In this document: in pieces, positions 1 through 10,879 of the stretch
How positions within the stretch are numbered: position 1 is the stretch's first letter
Layout: every line of letters starts with the position of its first letter
NCBI GenBank assembly: GCA_027625915.1
Contig: JANTQA010000047.1
Span: forward strand, 6,758,001-6,822,000
Direction: 5' to 3'
Origin: Anaeramoeba flamelloides
Lineage: Eukaryota > Metamonada > Anaeramoebidae
DNA: 64,000 bases
Made by a program: the position numbers and the translations under genes
The notes under the pieces: generated by a model
What the model saw: only the letters and a program-made list of their open reading frames with translations
What the model was told of the DNA's origin: nothing
Database searches by the model: none

Positions 1-224
1 TTTAAGAATAGAATTTGAAAAATCCCATTTTCTATTAAGATTTGTTTCCAATTTAATAGTTTAAAAAAAAAAGTGTTGATTTTAAAATTTAAGGTGTTAT
101 TTTATTATCTTTCAAATGTATTTTAAATTTAAATAAATATCTCCAAATGGGTAATTGTTAATTTCGACTATTAAAGAATGATTTATTCTATTAAATTAAC
201 TAATAATATATTTTTGTTAGATTT

Positions 225-640
225 TCCTTCTGCTTTAGTGTTTTTTTCCAGTTTCTTTAGAAAACCAATAGATTTTCGTTATATTTTTTTTAATTTTGGA
301 AATAAACCGAAAATATATTAAAATTTTCTGTTTATTTCAAAAAGTAAAAAAAACCTAGAGCACCTCAAAAATAAAATAGAAAACACCAATAAAACCTATA
401 ACAATTCACAGATAAAACAGAAAGCCTCAGGTAAACTGTAGTTAGTTTTTTTAATTCCAGAAATAAAAAGAAAAGATTAATTTTTTCGGTTTATTTCAAA
501 AATTGAAACAAAATGGTGGTAGGGTTTTCGGGAATTTAATGAATCGCGTAAAATTCATAGATTTTACTCAATTCTTTTGAAATCCTGAAAAAACTATGAA
601 ACTCAATATTTGTCATCGGTTATTTAAGGTTCTAATTGGG
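225..640. repeat. Palindromic-module repeat, copy 1
   Basis: Short inverted modules seen again at 13370-13870 and 39955-40625. Around 280-360 the motif AAATAAACCGAAAAT is followed by its near reverse complement and then by AAAAAAACCTAGAGCAC. Around 545-600 there is a run TTTACTCAATTCTTTTGAAATCC, which is the second module of the family. No coding capacity. This is the most eroded of the three clusters. Confidence 0.5.
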
Positions 641-1884
641 TTTTTTAGATGATGTAACATTTTTAAAACTGTTTGTTATTATCTATCAAATAAAATATCT
701 CCAAGTTGAGTCAGCCAAAAATTCGTCTATCTAATTAAAAAAAAATTAAAAATAAAAAAAATCTTTGTTTTATTTTTATTGGGATAAAGACTTTGAAAAA
801 TTACAATAAGACTAACAGAAATAAATAAAATGGGTTCGGGGATTATACGTTATAGGATGTTGAATCATATGTAAATTAACTTTATTACTAAGGATAAAAT
901 GTTAATAAAAGTAAAGGTTTTAATATAACTGGTATTTTACATTTTTATTATATCATAATATTCTAATCAACAGAAAATTGTACTAAAATTGTTTTGAGTA
1001 GAAATCCTCACTTTTAGTAATTTATGATAGTCTGTATTAATAAATAGAAATTGCCTTGTAATTTTTGTTGTGAAATACTAAAAAAAAAAAATAAATAAAA
1101 TATTGAATCTTCTGAAGATATAAAAAAAAAATTGATCTAACCTTTTATTCACAAATATTTATTAAATTTCTTGAAATTTAAATGATAAGGTGATATATTT
1201 TTTTCAACCATTCATAGTATAAATAATGTACTATAATAAATTAAAATCGGTAATTTGAAATTATGTATTTATTTATTTTATAATAGAATTATTAATTTGG
1301 TTTTGTTATATTTGTTTGAAACTTTAAAAAAAATGAGAAATAGTGTTCTCAAAATCAATTGATACTTTGTAATCTTGGGGTGGTTCATAATCTCTTCAAA
1401 ATATTAAAATATTATTATTATGAAATAATCATTGTAAAAGGTATTTCTTTATGTTCTACTGGTATTTGTATAATAAATGGTAAATTTTTTTAAATTCGTA
1501 ATCTTTTTCTATTTTAATAAAGGGGGTACTTATCATTAATAATTTCGTTCGAAAACTCTATCTATTATAGAAAAATAAACAAAGGGTGTGAATTTTTTGG
1601 AGTTTATCAAACAAATATCCGTAATTAAAATTTATACTTCTCAAAAAAAGAATCTTGAGAATTTTTTTAATCAAATGATTTAATAATTTCTCTCCTGATC
1701 TTTTGTGAAAAAAATGAATAAATCTAACGTGAATCAAAAAATTATATTTTTTCCAAGTTTAAAAAATATTAATTCGTTTATAAAAATAAAATTTCGAGAA
1801 AACCTCGCATAATAATAATTATATTTCTACTCTATGTTCAATTACAGGGTGTAATAAGTTTTTTTAAATATTTTCATTTCAATT
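641..1884. other. AT-rich non-coding stretch
   Basis: No open frame with coding-like composition on either strand. It holds poly-A/T runs, a fragment of the TGGTATTTG-ended MITE family near 1455-1490, and nothing else that I can name. Confidence 0.6.
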
Positions 1885-2086
1885 TACAGTCGTTTCCACT
1901 TTTAAGATACAAACTTTAATGAAAATTAAGGCACAATAAAAATCTCAAATTAAGGAATAAAATTAAGATTCTAGTAAAATAATTTGTGAAAAAAAAAAAA
2001 ATTCCAAATTTTGTACCTTAATATGAGATTTTTTTGTACCTAAAATTCTATTAAAAATGTTTTCCATAAATTTGAAACTGACTGTA
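1885..2086. mobile_element. Tc1/mariner-type foldback MITE, copy 1
   Basis: About 202 bp that begins TACAGTCG and ends GACTGTA. The two halves, about 75 bp each, are imperfect reverse complements built on the words CACTTTTAAG, AAATTAAGG and ATCTCAAATTAAGG. CAGT termini bordered by TA are the hallmark of Tc1/mariner elements. This copy is more diverged than those at 11369 and 22153. It has no coding capacity and must have been mobilised in trans. Confidence 0.8.
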
Positions 2087-2385
2087 ATACTTTAATCAAA
2101 ATAACCAATTGAGTAACAAAGTCTACCCATCTTACCAAGGAAAAGTAATGTTTCTTTTTTAAGTAGGCCAATACATTAAATCATCGAAGAATCTGAAAAA
2201 AAAACAAAAAGTAAGCAAGTTCTGAGTTTATTACATTCTTTTGAATTTGGGCGCACAATAGTAAAAACATAAAGTTATACAGTGTATTAATAAGAGTAAA
2301 AATAAACTCATTTTTTAAACCTTGTTTCCTCTTTTCAGAACAAAAAAAAATCAATATTTTCCAAAACTTTTTACTTTCTTTTAAC

Positions 2386-3546
2386 ATGTTCCAGAAAATA
2401 ATAAGAAAAATTGTTTTAATCCTATTAATCTACGTATCGTGGACACTTTATGGTTTTAATATGGAAAAAATACTTTATAAGGAATGGGTTGGAGGAAAGT
2501 TTGTATTTCCTTTTACGATCTTGATTACTAATGCTTTCGTTGCAAGTTGCGTTGTTTTTGTTCTCAGGAACATTTTTCAATTTTTTAAACCAAAACAAAG
2601 CCAATCGAAAAACGAAAATGAAAATGAAAAAGAAAAGAAAAAAGGAAAAGGAAAAGAAGATAAAGATCAATCAGATTCCAAAAATAAAAAAGAACAACAA
2701 AAGGATCTTCCAAATAGCCAAAATAAAAATAAAAATAAAAATGAAAAGCAAAAAAAGCAAAACGAAACAAAAGTTGTGTCTTACTTTTCAGAAATTCCTA
2801 TCAAAGAATTTCTCTTTGTGTCACTAATTCAAACAATTTCTTATAGCACAAGTATTAGCTCACACAAATATACCAATTATCCAACCAAAATCTTGGTCAA
2901 GTCGTGCAAGCCAATCTCGATTTTAGTGTTGGGATCGCTGATTTATAAAAGAAAATATCCTGTCTTAAGGTACCTGTCGATGATAGGGATGTGTTTAGGC
3001 ATTGCCCTTTTTAGTTACCAGCAGAAGGGGTCGCATTCCGATGAGCACAATCTCCTTTATTCGCTTTCCCTGTTATCGGTTGCCCTTTTTAGCGATGGGA
3101 TCTACGCACAGCACATCGACAACTTACATCGAAAGTATCCATCTTCCTCGAGAATAAGATCGATGATCGTCATTAACTTTTTGTTAGTCTTCTGCCTGAT
3201 GCCCTTGTGGCTCATCAATGCTTATGAGAGAAACAATCTTCTCAGCTTTTTTAAAAATAACCCTCAATTGATTTATTTATTATTGGGATCCGGTGTTTTG
3301 TCTGGCATTGGCCAGCTTGTTATTTATTATAGCCTCCAGTATTTTGATTCCGTAATAATGTCTGTTATAACTACCTCAAGAAAGTTTATTACCATTTTAT
3401 TCTCAATTGTTTATTTTAAACATACAATCTCGCGACAACAGTGGGCGTCAATAGCGTTGGTCTTTGCTTCGCTTTTAATAGACTCCTTTTCAAAAGCCCA
3501 TGTTTTCGAAAAGCTTTTCAAAAAACAACCAAAAAAAGAGAAATAA
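2386..3546 (+). CDS. UAA/SLC35B-family nucleotide-sugar transporter, ER type
   Basis: Single-exon gene of 386 residues. The family moves nucleotide sugars (or ATP/ADP for SLC35B1) across ER or Golgi membranes in exchange for the nucleotide monophosphate. Multiple hydrophobic segments run from residue 6 to 375. Family landmarks are a K-S-C-K-P-I motif near residue 175, a cytosolic dibasic loop after it, and T-T-S-R-K-F near residue 331, which matches the TTxRK(F)xT motif of SLC35B proteins. The C-terminus is K-K-E-K, a canonical KKXX retrieval signal that argues for ER residence, as in SLC35B1. A K/N/E-rich, low-complexity insert of about 65 residues (about 67-130) sits between the first membrane segments; the family normally has a short loop there. 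The ATG at 2386 is the only start upstream of the first membrane helix. Substrate specificity cannot be read from the sequence. AATAAA-like words follow within 80 bp of the stop. Confidence 0.87.
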   Translation: MFQKIIRKIVLILLIYVSWTLYGFNMEKILYKEWVGGKFVFPFTILITNAFVASCVVFVLRNIFQFFKPKQSQSKNENENEKEKKKGKGKEDKDQSDSKNKKEQQKDLPNSQNKNKNKNEKQKKQNETKVVSYFSEIPIKEFLFVSLIQTISYSTSISSHKYTNYPTKILVKSCKPISILVLGSLIYKRKYPVLRYLSMIGMCLGIALFSYQQKGSHSDEHNLLYSLSLLSVALFSDGIYAQHIDNLHRKYPSSSRIRSMIVINFLLVFCLMPLWLINAYERNNLLSFFKNNPQLIYLLLGSGVLSGIGQLVIYYSLQYFDSVIMSVITTSRKFITILFSIVYFKHTISRQQWASIALVFASLLIDSFSKAHVFEKLFKKQPKKEK

Positions 3547-3848
3547 TTACAAGGATTGCTTTTTTCCTAAAAATTACACAAGCAATTTATTTATTTATTC
3601 AATTATTAAAATAACATAAAATAAATCAAGCAAATGGCACAAATCAATTTTAAATAAAAAAAAAAAAAAAAATCCGATTGTCCAAAAATGTTGTTTTTTT
3701 TATTTATATATCCTTTTGATTTTAATTCAATTTTTGAGAAGAAATAGTTAATTTTTTTTTTTTCTTTTTTCTTTTTTATGGTTTTCTCTGGTTTTGAATC
3801 AAAAAATATTTTTCACGTTTTTTCAACAATTTACACAACACTACACTA
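3547..3848. other. 3' flank of the transporter gene
   Basis: Homopolymer-rich A/T sequence with no gene. Its right end, 3839-3848, holds two extra copies of CACTA directly before the MITE array. I read these as remnants of element ends left by nested insertions. Confidence 0.6.
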
Positions 3849-4551
3849 CACTACAAGGAAAATTTTTTCAAAAAAAAATCTCTAAATTTTGTATTTTTGA
3901 AATACACTCATATAATAAATATTATTATACATAACAATTTTCAATGAGGTTTACAACTTTAATAGATATTAATAGGAATTGAAAAAAAAAATGAAATTTT
4001 TCAGTAATATTTTTTTCATTTTTAATTGTAAAATTTTTGAATTTTTTTAATTGACTTAGTAGAGAAATAATTTTCAAGTATTTTTTTTAATAGTATAAAA
4101 AGAAACATATTTTTCAATTTGAAAATAGTACAAAATATTTCAATCAAAAGATATTGCTCAATTAAATTGAAAATCTGATTTTTTATCTGTTTTTGGAATA
4201 TTTTTTATCATTTTATTTTTTTCCATGTTTGAGTTTTTATATACGTTCCCGGTTTTTTTCTGAAAATTGCTTTAACATATATTCTTTTTTCAATCTTAAT
4301 GTTCAATCAAAAATTAATTCATTTCAACTTTTTCCAATATAAAAATACCCTGAAAATAGGTGTTTTTTTCAAAAGTCGGTATTTTTGAAAAGAGGGGTAT
4401 TCAGATTTTCAAGAGTTTAAAGGCTATCCTTTTTTTATTACATAAAATTATGATAACTTTGAAAAAATAATTTATAAAAGAAGTATAACTTAAATCCAAT
4501 CTATAGTTTTAGCTAACTTTAATTTTAGGTATTTAAATTTTCCTTGTAGTG
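3849..4551 (+). mobile_element. CACTA-ended MITE, array copy 1
   Basis: 703 bp, from CACTACAAGGAAAATTTT to the inverted TTCCTTGTAGTG. Terminal inverted repeats are about 18 bp. The CACTA terminus and the resemblance to the En/Spm end (CACTACAAGAAAA) place it in the CACTA/Mirage/Chapaev (CMC) group. It is non-coding: the short open frames inside recur at shifted positions in each copy and are not conserved as protein. It appears inserted at the TA of the left end of copy 2, so it is probably the youngest of the five. Confidence 0.8.
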
Positions 4552-5248
4552 TACAAGGAAAATTTTTTCAAAAAAAAATCTCTAAATTTTGTATTTTTGA
4601 AATACACTCATATAATAAATATTATTATACATAACAATTTTCAATGAGGTTTACAACTTTAATAGATATTAATAGGAATTGAAAAAAAAATGAAATTTTT
4701 CAGTAATATTTTTTTCATTTTTAATTGTAAAATTTTTGAATTTTTTAATTGACTTAGTAGAGAGATAATTTTCAAGTATTTTTTTAATAGTATAAAAGGA
4801 AACATATTTTTCAATTTGAAAATAGCACAAAATATTCCAATCAAAAGATATCGCTAAATTAAATTGAAAAACTGATTTTTTATCTGTTTTTGGAATATTT
4901 TTTATCATTTTATTTTTTTCCATGTTTGAGTTTTTATATACGTTCCCGGTTTTTTTCTGTAAATTACTTTAACATTTATTCTTTTTTCAATCTTAATCTT
5001 CAATCAAAAATTAATTCATTTCAACTTTTTCTAATAAAAAAATAACCTGAAAATAGGTGTTTTTTTCAAAAGTCGGTATTTTTGAAAAGGGGGGTATTCA
5101 GATTTTCAAGAGTTTAAAAGCTATCCTATTTTTATTACATAAAATTATGATAACTTTGAAAAAATAATTTATAAAAGAAGTATAACTGAAATCCAATGTA
5201 TAGTTTTGGCTAACTTTAATTTTTGGTATTTAAATTTTCCTTGTAGTG
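4552..5248 (+). mobile_element. CACTA-ended MITE, array copy 2
   Basis: Begins TACAAGGAAAA because its first three bases (CAC) lie to the left of inserted copy 1. Ends TAGTG at 5248 and is followed by TA then CACTA. That fits insertion of this copy into the TA of a CACTA remnant to the left of copy 3. Body is nearly identical to copy 1. Confidence 0.8.
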
Positions 5249-5255
5249 TACACTA

Positions 5256-5961
5256 CACTACAAGGAAAATTTTTTCAAAAAAAAATCTCTAAATTTTGTA
5301 TTTTTGAAATACACTCATATAATAAATATTATTATACATAACAATTTTCAATGAGGTTTACAACTTTAATAGATATTAATAGGAATTGAAAAAAAAATGA
5401 AATTTTTCAGTAATATTTTTTTCATTTTTAATTGTAAAATTTTTTGAATTTTTTAATTGACTTAGTAGAGAAATAATTTTCAAGTATTTTTTTAATAGTA
5501 TAAAAAGAAACATATTTTTCAATTTGAAAATAGTACAAAATATTTCAATCAAAAGATATTGCTCAATTAAATTGAAAATCTGATTTTTTATCTGTTTTTG
5601 GAATATTTTTTATCATTTTATTTTTTTTCCATGTTTGAGTTTTTATATACGTTCCCGGTTTTTTTTCTGAAAATTGCTTTAACATATATTCTTTTTTCAA
5701 TCTTAATGTTCAATCAAAAAATTAATTCATTTCAACTTTTTTCCAATATAAAAAATACCCTGAAAATAGGTGTTTTTTTCAAAAGTCGGTATTTTTGAAA
5801 AGGGGGGTATTCAGATTTTCAAGAGTTTAAAGGCTATCCTTTTTTTATTACATAAAATTATGATAACTTTGAAAAAATAATTTATAAAAGAAGTATAACT
5901 TAAATCCAATCTATAGTTTTAGCTAACTTTAATTTTAGGTATTTAAATTTTCCTTGTAGTG
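5256..5961 (+). mobile_element. CACTA-ended MITE, array copy 3
   Basis: Starts with a complete CACTACAAGG preceded by one CACTA remnant at 5251-5255. Ends TAGTG at 5961, followed directly by TACAAGG of copy 4. This fits insertion into the TA of copy 4's left end with duplication of TA. Confidence 0.8.
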
Positions 5962-6659
5962 TACAAGGAAAATTTTTTCAAAAAAAAATCTCTAAATTTT
6001 GTATTTTTGAAATACACTCATATAATAAACATTATTATACCTAACAATTTTCAATGAGTTTTACAACTTTAATAGATATTAATAGGAATTGAAAAAAAAA
6101 TGAAATTTTTCAGTAATATTTTTTTCATTTTTAATTGTAAAATTTTTGAATTTTTTAATTGACTTAGTAGAGAAATAATTTTCAAGTATTTTTTTAATAG
6201 TATAAAAAGAAACATATTTTTTCAATTTGAAAATAGTACAAAATATTTCAATCAAAAAGATATTGCTCAATTAAATTGAAAATCTGATTTTTTATCTGTT
6301 TTTGGACTATTTTTTATCATTTTATTTTTTTTCATGTTTGAGTTTTTATATACGTTCCCGGTTGTTTTCTGCAAATTGCTTTAACATATATTCTTTTTTC
6401 AATCTTAATGTCCAATCAAAAATTAATTCATTTCAACTTTTTCTAATAAAAAAATACCCTGAAAATAGGTGTTTTTTTCAAAAGTCGGTATTTTTGAAAA
6501 GGGGGGTATTCAGATTTTCAAGAGTTTAATAGCTATCCTTTTTTTATTACATAAAATTATGATAACTTTGAAAAAATAATTTATAAAAGAAGTATAACTT
6601 AAATCCAATCTATAGTTTTGGCTAACTTTAATTTTAGGTATTTAAATTTTCCTTGTAGT
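5962..6659 (+). mobile_element. CACTA-ended MITE, array copy 4
   Basis: Starts TACAAGG (first three bases displaced by copy 3). Ends TAGTA, one substitution from TAGTG, followed by TACAAGG of copy 5. The mutated end agrees with its being older than copies 1-3. Confidence 0.8.
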
Positions 6660-6660
6660 A

Positions 6661-7359
6661 TACAAGGAAAATTTTTTCAAAAAAAAATCCCTAAATTTTG
6701 TATTTTTGAAATACACTCATATAATAAACATTATTATACATAACAATTTACAATGAGGTTTACAACTTTAATTGATATTAATAGGAATTGAAAAAAAAAT
6801 GAAATTTTTCAGTAATATTTTTTTCATTTTTAATTGTAAAATTTTTGAATTTTTTAATTGACTTAGTAGAGAAATAATTTTCAAGTATTTTTTTAATAGT
6901 CTAAAAAGGAAACATATTTTTCAATTTGAAAATAACACAAAATATTTCAATCAAAAGATATTGCTCAATTAAATTGAAAATCTGATTTTTTATCTGTTTT
7001 TGGAATATTTTTTATCATTTTATTTTTTTCCATGTTTGAGTTTTTATATACGTTCCCGGTTGTTTTCTGCAAATTGATTTGACATATATTCTTTTTTCAA
7101 TCTTAATGTCCAATCAAAAATTAATTCATTTCAACTTTTTCCAATAAAAAAAATACCCTGAAAATAGGTGTTTTTTTCAAAAGTCGGTATTTTTGAAAAG
7201 AGGGGTATTCAGATTTTCAAGAGTTTAAAGGCTATCCTTTTTTTATTACATAAAAATATGATAACTTTGAAAAAATAATTTATAAAAGAAGAATAACTTA
7301 AATCCAATGTATAGTTTTGGCTAACTTTAATTTTAGGTATTTAAATTTTCCTTGTAGTG
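6661..7359 (+). mobile_element. CACTA-ended MITE, array copy 5
   Basis: Starts TACAAGG and ends TAGTG at 7359, followed by AA. The base pair before the leftmost CACTA remnant of the whole array is also AA (3837-3838). AA is therefore the likely 2-bp duplication of the founding insertion, making this the oldest copy. Confidence 0.78.
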
Positions 7360-8560
7360 AAGTGGAAACAAAATTTTTCAATTTTTTTTTTTGAGAATGT
7401 GAGCAAATAATTCTATATATAAAAAAACATAATTTTTATTCATTAAATACGTTTTTATAAGGTTAGAACTCCTTAACTAGTCTATTTAACCAATTATTGT
7501 CCAATTTCAAAAAAAGGCCTTTGAAAAATCATTTTTTTGATTTTTTGATTTTATTTTTTTTTGAACCAATTTTTTGAGAAAAAAATATTTTTTTGAAACA
7601 AAAAAAGAGTTACTCATAGTAAGATACTTTAATGTTTAGAATAAAATTTTATCAATATTTAGTGAAAAAAATGTGTTTTAAAAGTTTTTAAATATTTTAA
7701 TATTTTTTTACTAATGTACGAAAAATGAAAATTACAAAATTGATCAAAATATTAGTAAAAAATTTTTTTTTTCTAATTGAATCAAGCAAAAATAATTTTC
7801 AAACATACAATGATTAATAAAAAATTTTTCTTTTTAATATTTTAAATTTGAATTTTATGACTCATTTTTACGATTAGATTTTGACTGATATTTGCATAAG
7901 ATCGACCAAAATAGCAAAATTTAATTTTTTTATAGTTTTTTTTTGATTCAAAAAAAAAATAATGTAATCAATATAGAAAGATTTGATATTCAAAAAAAAA
8001 AAAAATTGTGTAAAAAAAAAAATTAATTTACTATAAATTTGTGAATTTCTGAAAAAAAAATCAAAAAAATCATTTTTTTAAAGTTTTAAAAACCCAAAAT
8101 TTTTTGTTCCAAAAAAAAATCTACAATTTAAATTTAATTGAAATTTTGAATTAAAAAAGTACTTCAATAACACCCAAATAATATTTTTCTTGGATAACTT
8201 GTGTTAAATCTATAAAAAAAAATCCCAAAAAAAATTCAGACCAAAAAAAATTAATTGAGATCAATTTCAATTTTTTTGAAAGTTTGAAAAACACTCTAAG
8301 TTAATTAAAAAGACTAAAATTTATTTTTTTCATAACTTAGAAAATCTCACAACCAATATAATACCAATTATTAACTTTTTCTAGATTGTTTTCAACTTCA
8401 TTTTTTTCTTTTTATTCCCATTCTCTATATTCGAACATTATCCTTTTGGTTTACTATTTATTTTAAAAAATTGGCTTATACAACCTATCCAAAACTCAAC
8501 ACACCAACAAAAATAAAACAACAAAATGATATAATTTTTAAAAAGATTTTCTTTTTTTTT
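7360..8560. other. AT-rich non-coding stretch
   Basis: Dense poly-A and poly-T runs, with no reading frame of coding-like composition and no repeat shared with other parts of the window that I could detect. Confidence 0.55.
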
Positions 8561-8562
8561 TA

Positions 8563-8655
8563 GTATTCATAATAGAAAAAAATGTGGGTGATGATCAAGA
8601 AGTGATGAAGCATATTGCTTCAGGGACTTGGTTGACTTTACTTGATTGCAAAAGT
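8563..8655 (+). CDS. Isolated exon-like fragment, unrecognised
   Basis: After a pyrimidine tract ending in TTTAG, one frame reads about 31 residues with clearly protein-like composition, including the string NVGDDQEVMKHIASGTWLTL. It then runs into AAAAGTATAAA, a possible GTATAA donor. Base composition is richer in G/C than the flanks. No start codon, partner exon or known domain is visible. Genes in this window have introns of up to 5.9 kb, so this may be an internal exon of an undetected gene, a pseudogene remnant, or chance. Confidence 0.28.
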
Positions 8656-8704
8656 ATAAAAAAAACGTATTTTTTTTCTTTTTAAAAATATTTTTTTTAA
8701 AATG

Positions 8705-8872
8705 CGTTGTTAGCCTATAGCTAACAAAGCTTGTTCAGTTGAAAAAAAAAATTATAAAAATCAATAAAAAAACCAACAAAAGAAAAAAAAAGTTTTTTTT
8801 AACATTAGGGAAAGTCTATGGTCCCTAATGTTAAAAATGGTGTTAAAATGTAGTTGTAAGTGCATTTAACAC
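8705..8872. repeat. Cluster of three small hairpins
   Basis: GTTAGC-CTATA-GCTAAC at 8708; a 14-bp perfect stem TTTAACATTAGGGA with about a 10-base loop near 8797-8836; and GGTGTTAAAATG paired with CATTTAACACC at about 8839-8872. They sit in 170 bp of otherwise homopolymeric DNA. They could be ends of small transposons or an RNA structure; function unknown. Confidence 0.5.
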
Positions 8873-8942
8873 CAATTGATGAATTTATGTACCACATTTT
8901 GACAATGCGAATCAAAAAATATTTATTAAGATTGGTACTTTC

Positions 8943-10222
8943 TACTAAACTATATTCCAAAAAAATTGACACAGTTTAAACAGTGGAAAGAACATCAATA
9001 CTGAACATTAAATTCAATTTAGAAAGAATTTTGATTTTACAAACAATTTCATTTTTTTGTCTTTTTTGTTTTGGTTTTCATTTCCATTTTTGTAGTTAGG
9101 TAATCTGTTTCGTTAGATCTGAAAATTTTTTTCGATGGTTGATAGAAGGATAATGTTGAGTTTGTAAAATCGGAAAAATCACATACAATTGGTAGATGGT
9201 ATCTTTTCATTTGATCGATCAACAATTGTTGGTGAAATTTCAACAAATTTCCCAATACATTTTTTGTTCAGCTTGTTTCATTATTTTGGACACACCTATT
9301 TTTATTTTTGAGTTTTATATTTTTTTCTAATATTTGGATAAAAATGATTACTTATAAAAACATTAATACTCAGTAACTTAAATGTGGTTTTATATTAGGT
9401 TTGGAACAACATAATAAATTGGGTTTTATTTTTCCTATTTTTGATTTGAGTGTATCCAAATTTTTTGGAATGGGGTTTATTAATATTTAAGTTGGATTGA
9501 AGAGTTTAATTTCTCAATTCAAACAAATTTGTATTAAAATGTTCCAATCTTTCAAAAAAGGAACTAAAATGTTCCAATTTAGATTTTGGGATGTTTATAA
9601 ACACAATCCCAATGAAAAGGATTTCGAATTTCATATATCTATCTATCTATTTATCTCTTTACCTAGATATTCCCCTATCCCTCTATCTCAACCCCATTCC
9701 AAAAAATTTGGATACACTCAAATCAAAAATAGGAAAAATAAAACCCAATTTATTATGTTGTTCCAAACCTAATATAAAACCACATTTAAGTTACTGAGTA
9801 TTAATGTTTTTATAAGTAATCATTTTTATCCAAATATTAGAAAAAAATATAAAACTCAAAAATAAAAATAGGTGTGTCCAAAATAATGAAACAAGCTGAA
9901 CAAAAAATGTATTGGGAAATTTGTTGAAATTTCACCAACAATTGTTGATCGATCTAAATGTTAAGATACCATCTACCAATTGTATTTGATTTTTCAATTT
10001 TACAAACTCAACATTAACCTTCTATCAACCATCGAAAAAAAAATTTCAGATCTAACGAAATAGATTACGTAACTTAAAAGGAAATAAAAACAAAATAAAA
10101 AAGAAAAAGAATGAAATAGTTTGAAAAATCAAAATTATTTCTAAATTGAATTTAAAGTGGATTATTGCTATTCTTTCAACCGTTTAAACGGTGTACAAAA
10201 TTTTGGAATTTAGTTTATATAT
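8943..10222. mobile_element. Foldback element with ~540-bp inverted arms
   Basis: The left arm (about 8943-9485) returns as its reverse complement at about 9690-10222, around a spacer of about 205 bp. Matched landmarks include TTTAAACAGTGG / CCGTTTAAACGG, the run with ATCGATCAACAATTGTTGG, and GGTGTGTCCAAAATAATG. The arms are diverged by substitutions and small gaps, so insertion is not recent. The outer ends resemble Tc1/mariner ends (TTCCAAAA..TTG.CAC). The spacer and right flank carry TATC repeats. Open frames inside are not protein-like. Diverged relatives lie at 10880-11640, 51115-51650 and 59040-59480. Confidence 0.75.
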
Positions 10223-10299
10223 CTCTCTATCTATCTAAAATATTTTTCAGTCAAAGGGGCCCAGTTTTAATGGGTGAAATACATATGTTTAAAGGGTTT

Positions 10300-10541
10300 G
10301 CATAGATATTAAAAGAAAAATAATATTTTAGAAATCTTCAAAATTGAAATCATTTTTTTCACATTTTTGCATTTTCATTTTTATACTTTTTTTAACACGT
10401 AATTCATTTTCAAAACAAATTTTATTGCAAGATCAATAGTCACTTGATAAAAACATGTTATTTTAAGGTTATTGAAATATTTGAAAATTATTGTTGAGAA
10501 ATCATATTGATTTCTATTAATATTCCATTCGATCTTAGATC
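10300..10541 (-). repeat. Dispersed repeat family D, inverted copy
   Basis: The reverse complement matches 36055-36260, 36530-36740 and 61970-62165. Shared words in the family orientation are GATTTCT..CAAT, TTCAATAACCTTA, ATCAAGTGACTATTG and AATGTGAAAAAA. Non-coding. Confidence 0.5.
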
Positions 10542-10705
10542 TTGATATTTGTTTGATAAATGTGGAAATTTTTCACTTCATTGTCATTTCCTTTTTCAAA
10601 TAGAGACCACAAATCCCAACACACTTCATTTGGGGACTTGGTTTCTAAAAGAAAGGTACAGAAAATGAAGTGAAAATTGTTTCCTATTTATTATTCAAAT
10701 ACCAT
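10542..10705. mobile_element. TGGTATTTG-ended MITE (family C), copy 1
   Basis: Ends are GATATTTG..AAATGTGG and TTATTATTCAAATACCAT in inverted orientation, with internal CACTTCATT / AATGAAGTG. Same ends as the better preserved copy at 16315-16496. No coding capacity. Confidence 0.55.
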
Positions 10706-10879
10706 TCGAAGATGAAAACGAACATTCTTGTTTTTCTCAATGGTCCCCTAAGAATTTGAGTTTTTCAATTTTTAAGAAAATCTAATGATTTATTAAGTTT
10801 CTTTTAGACGGGTATTAACAATTCTTTGAATGTATTATTCTGCTTATTTCTTATTTGTTATTCAAAGGTCAATTATATA

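Noticed and set aside
3849-7359. Centromeric-type satellite array
   Set aside because: Units have transposon-type terminal inverted repeats, junctions show insertion footprints, and a solo copy with its own target duplication lies at 49 kb.
9049-9797. Open frames within the foldback element as transposase remnants
   Set aside because: They follow the inverted arms and spacer repeats and show no conserved motif.
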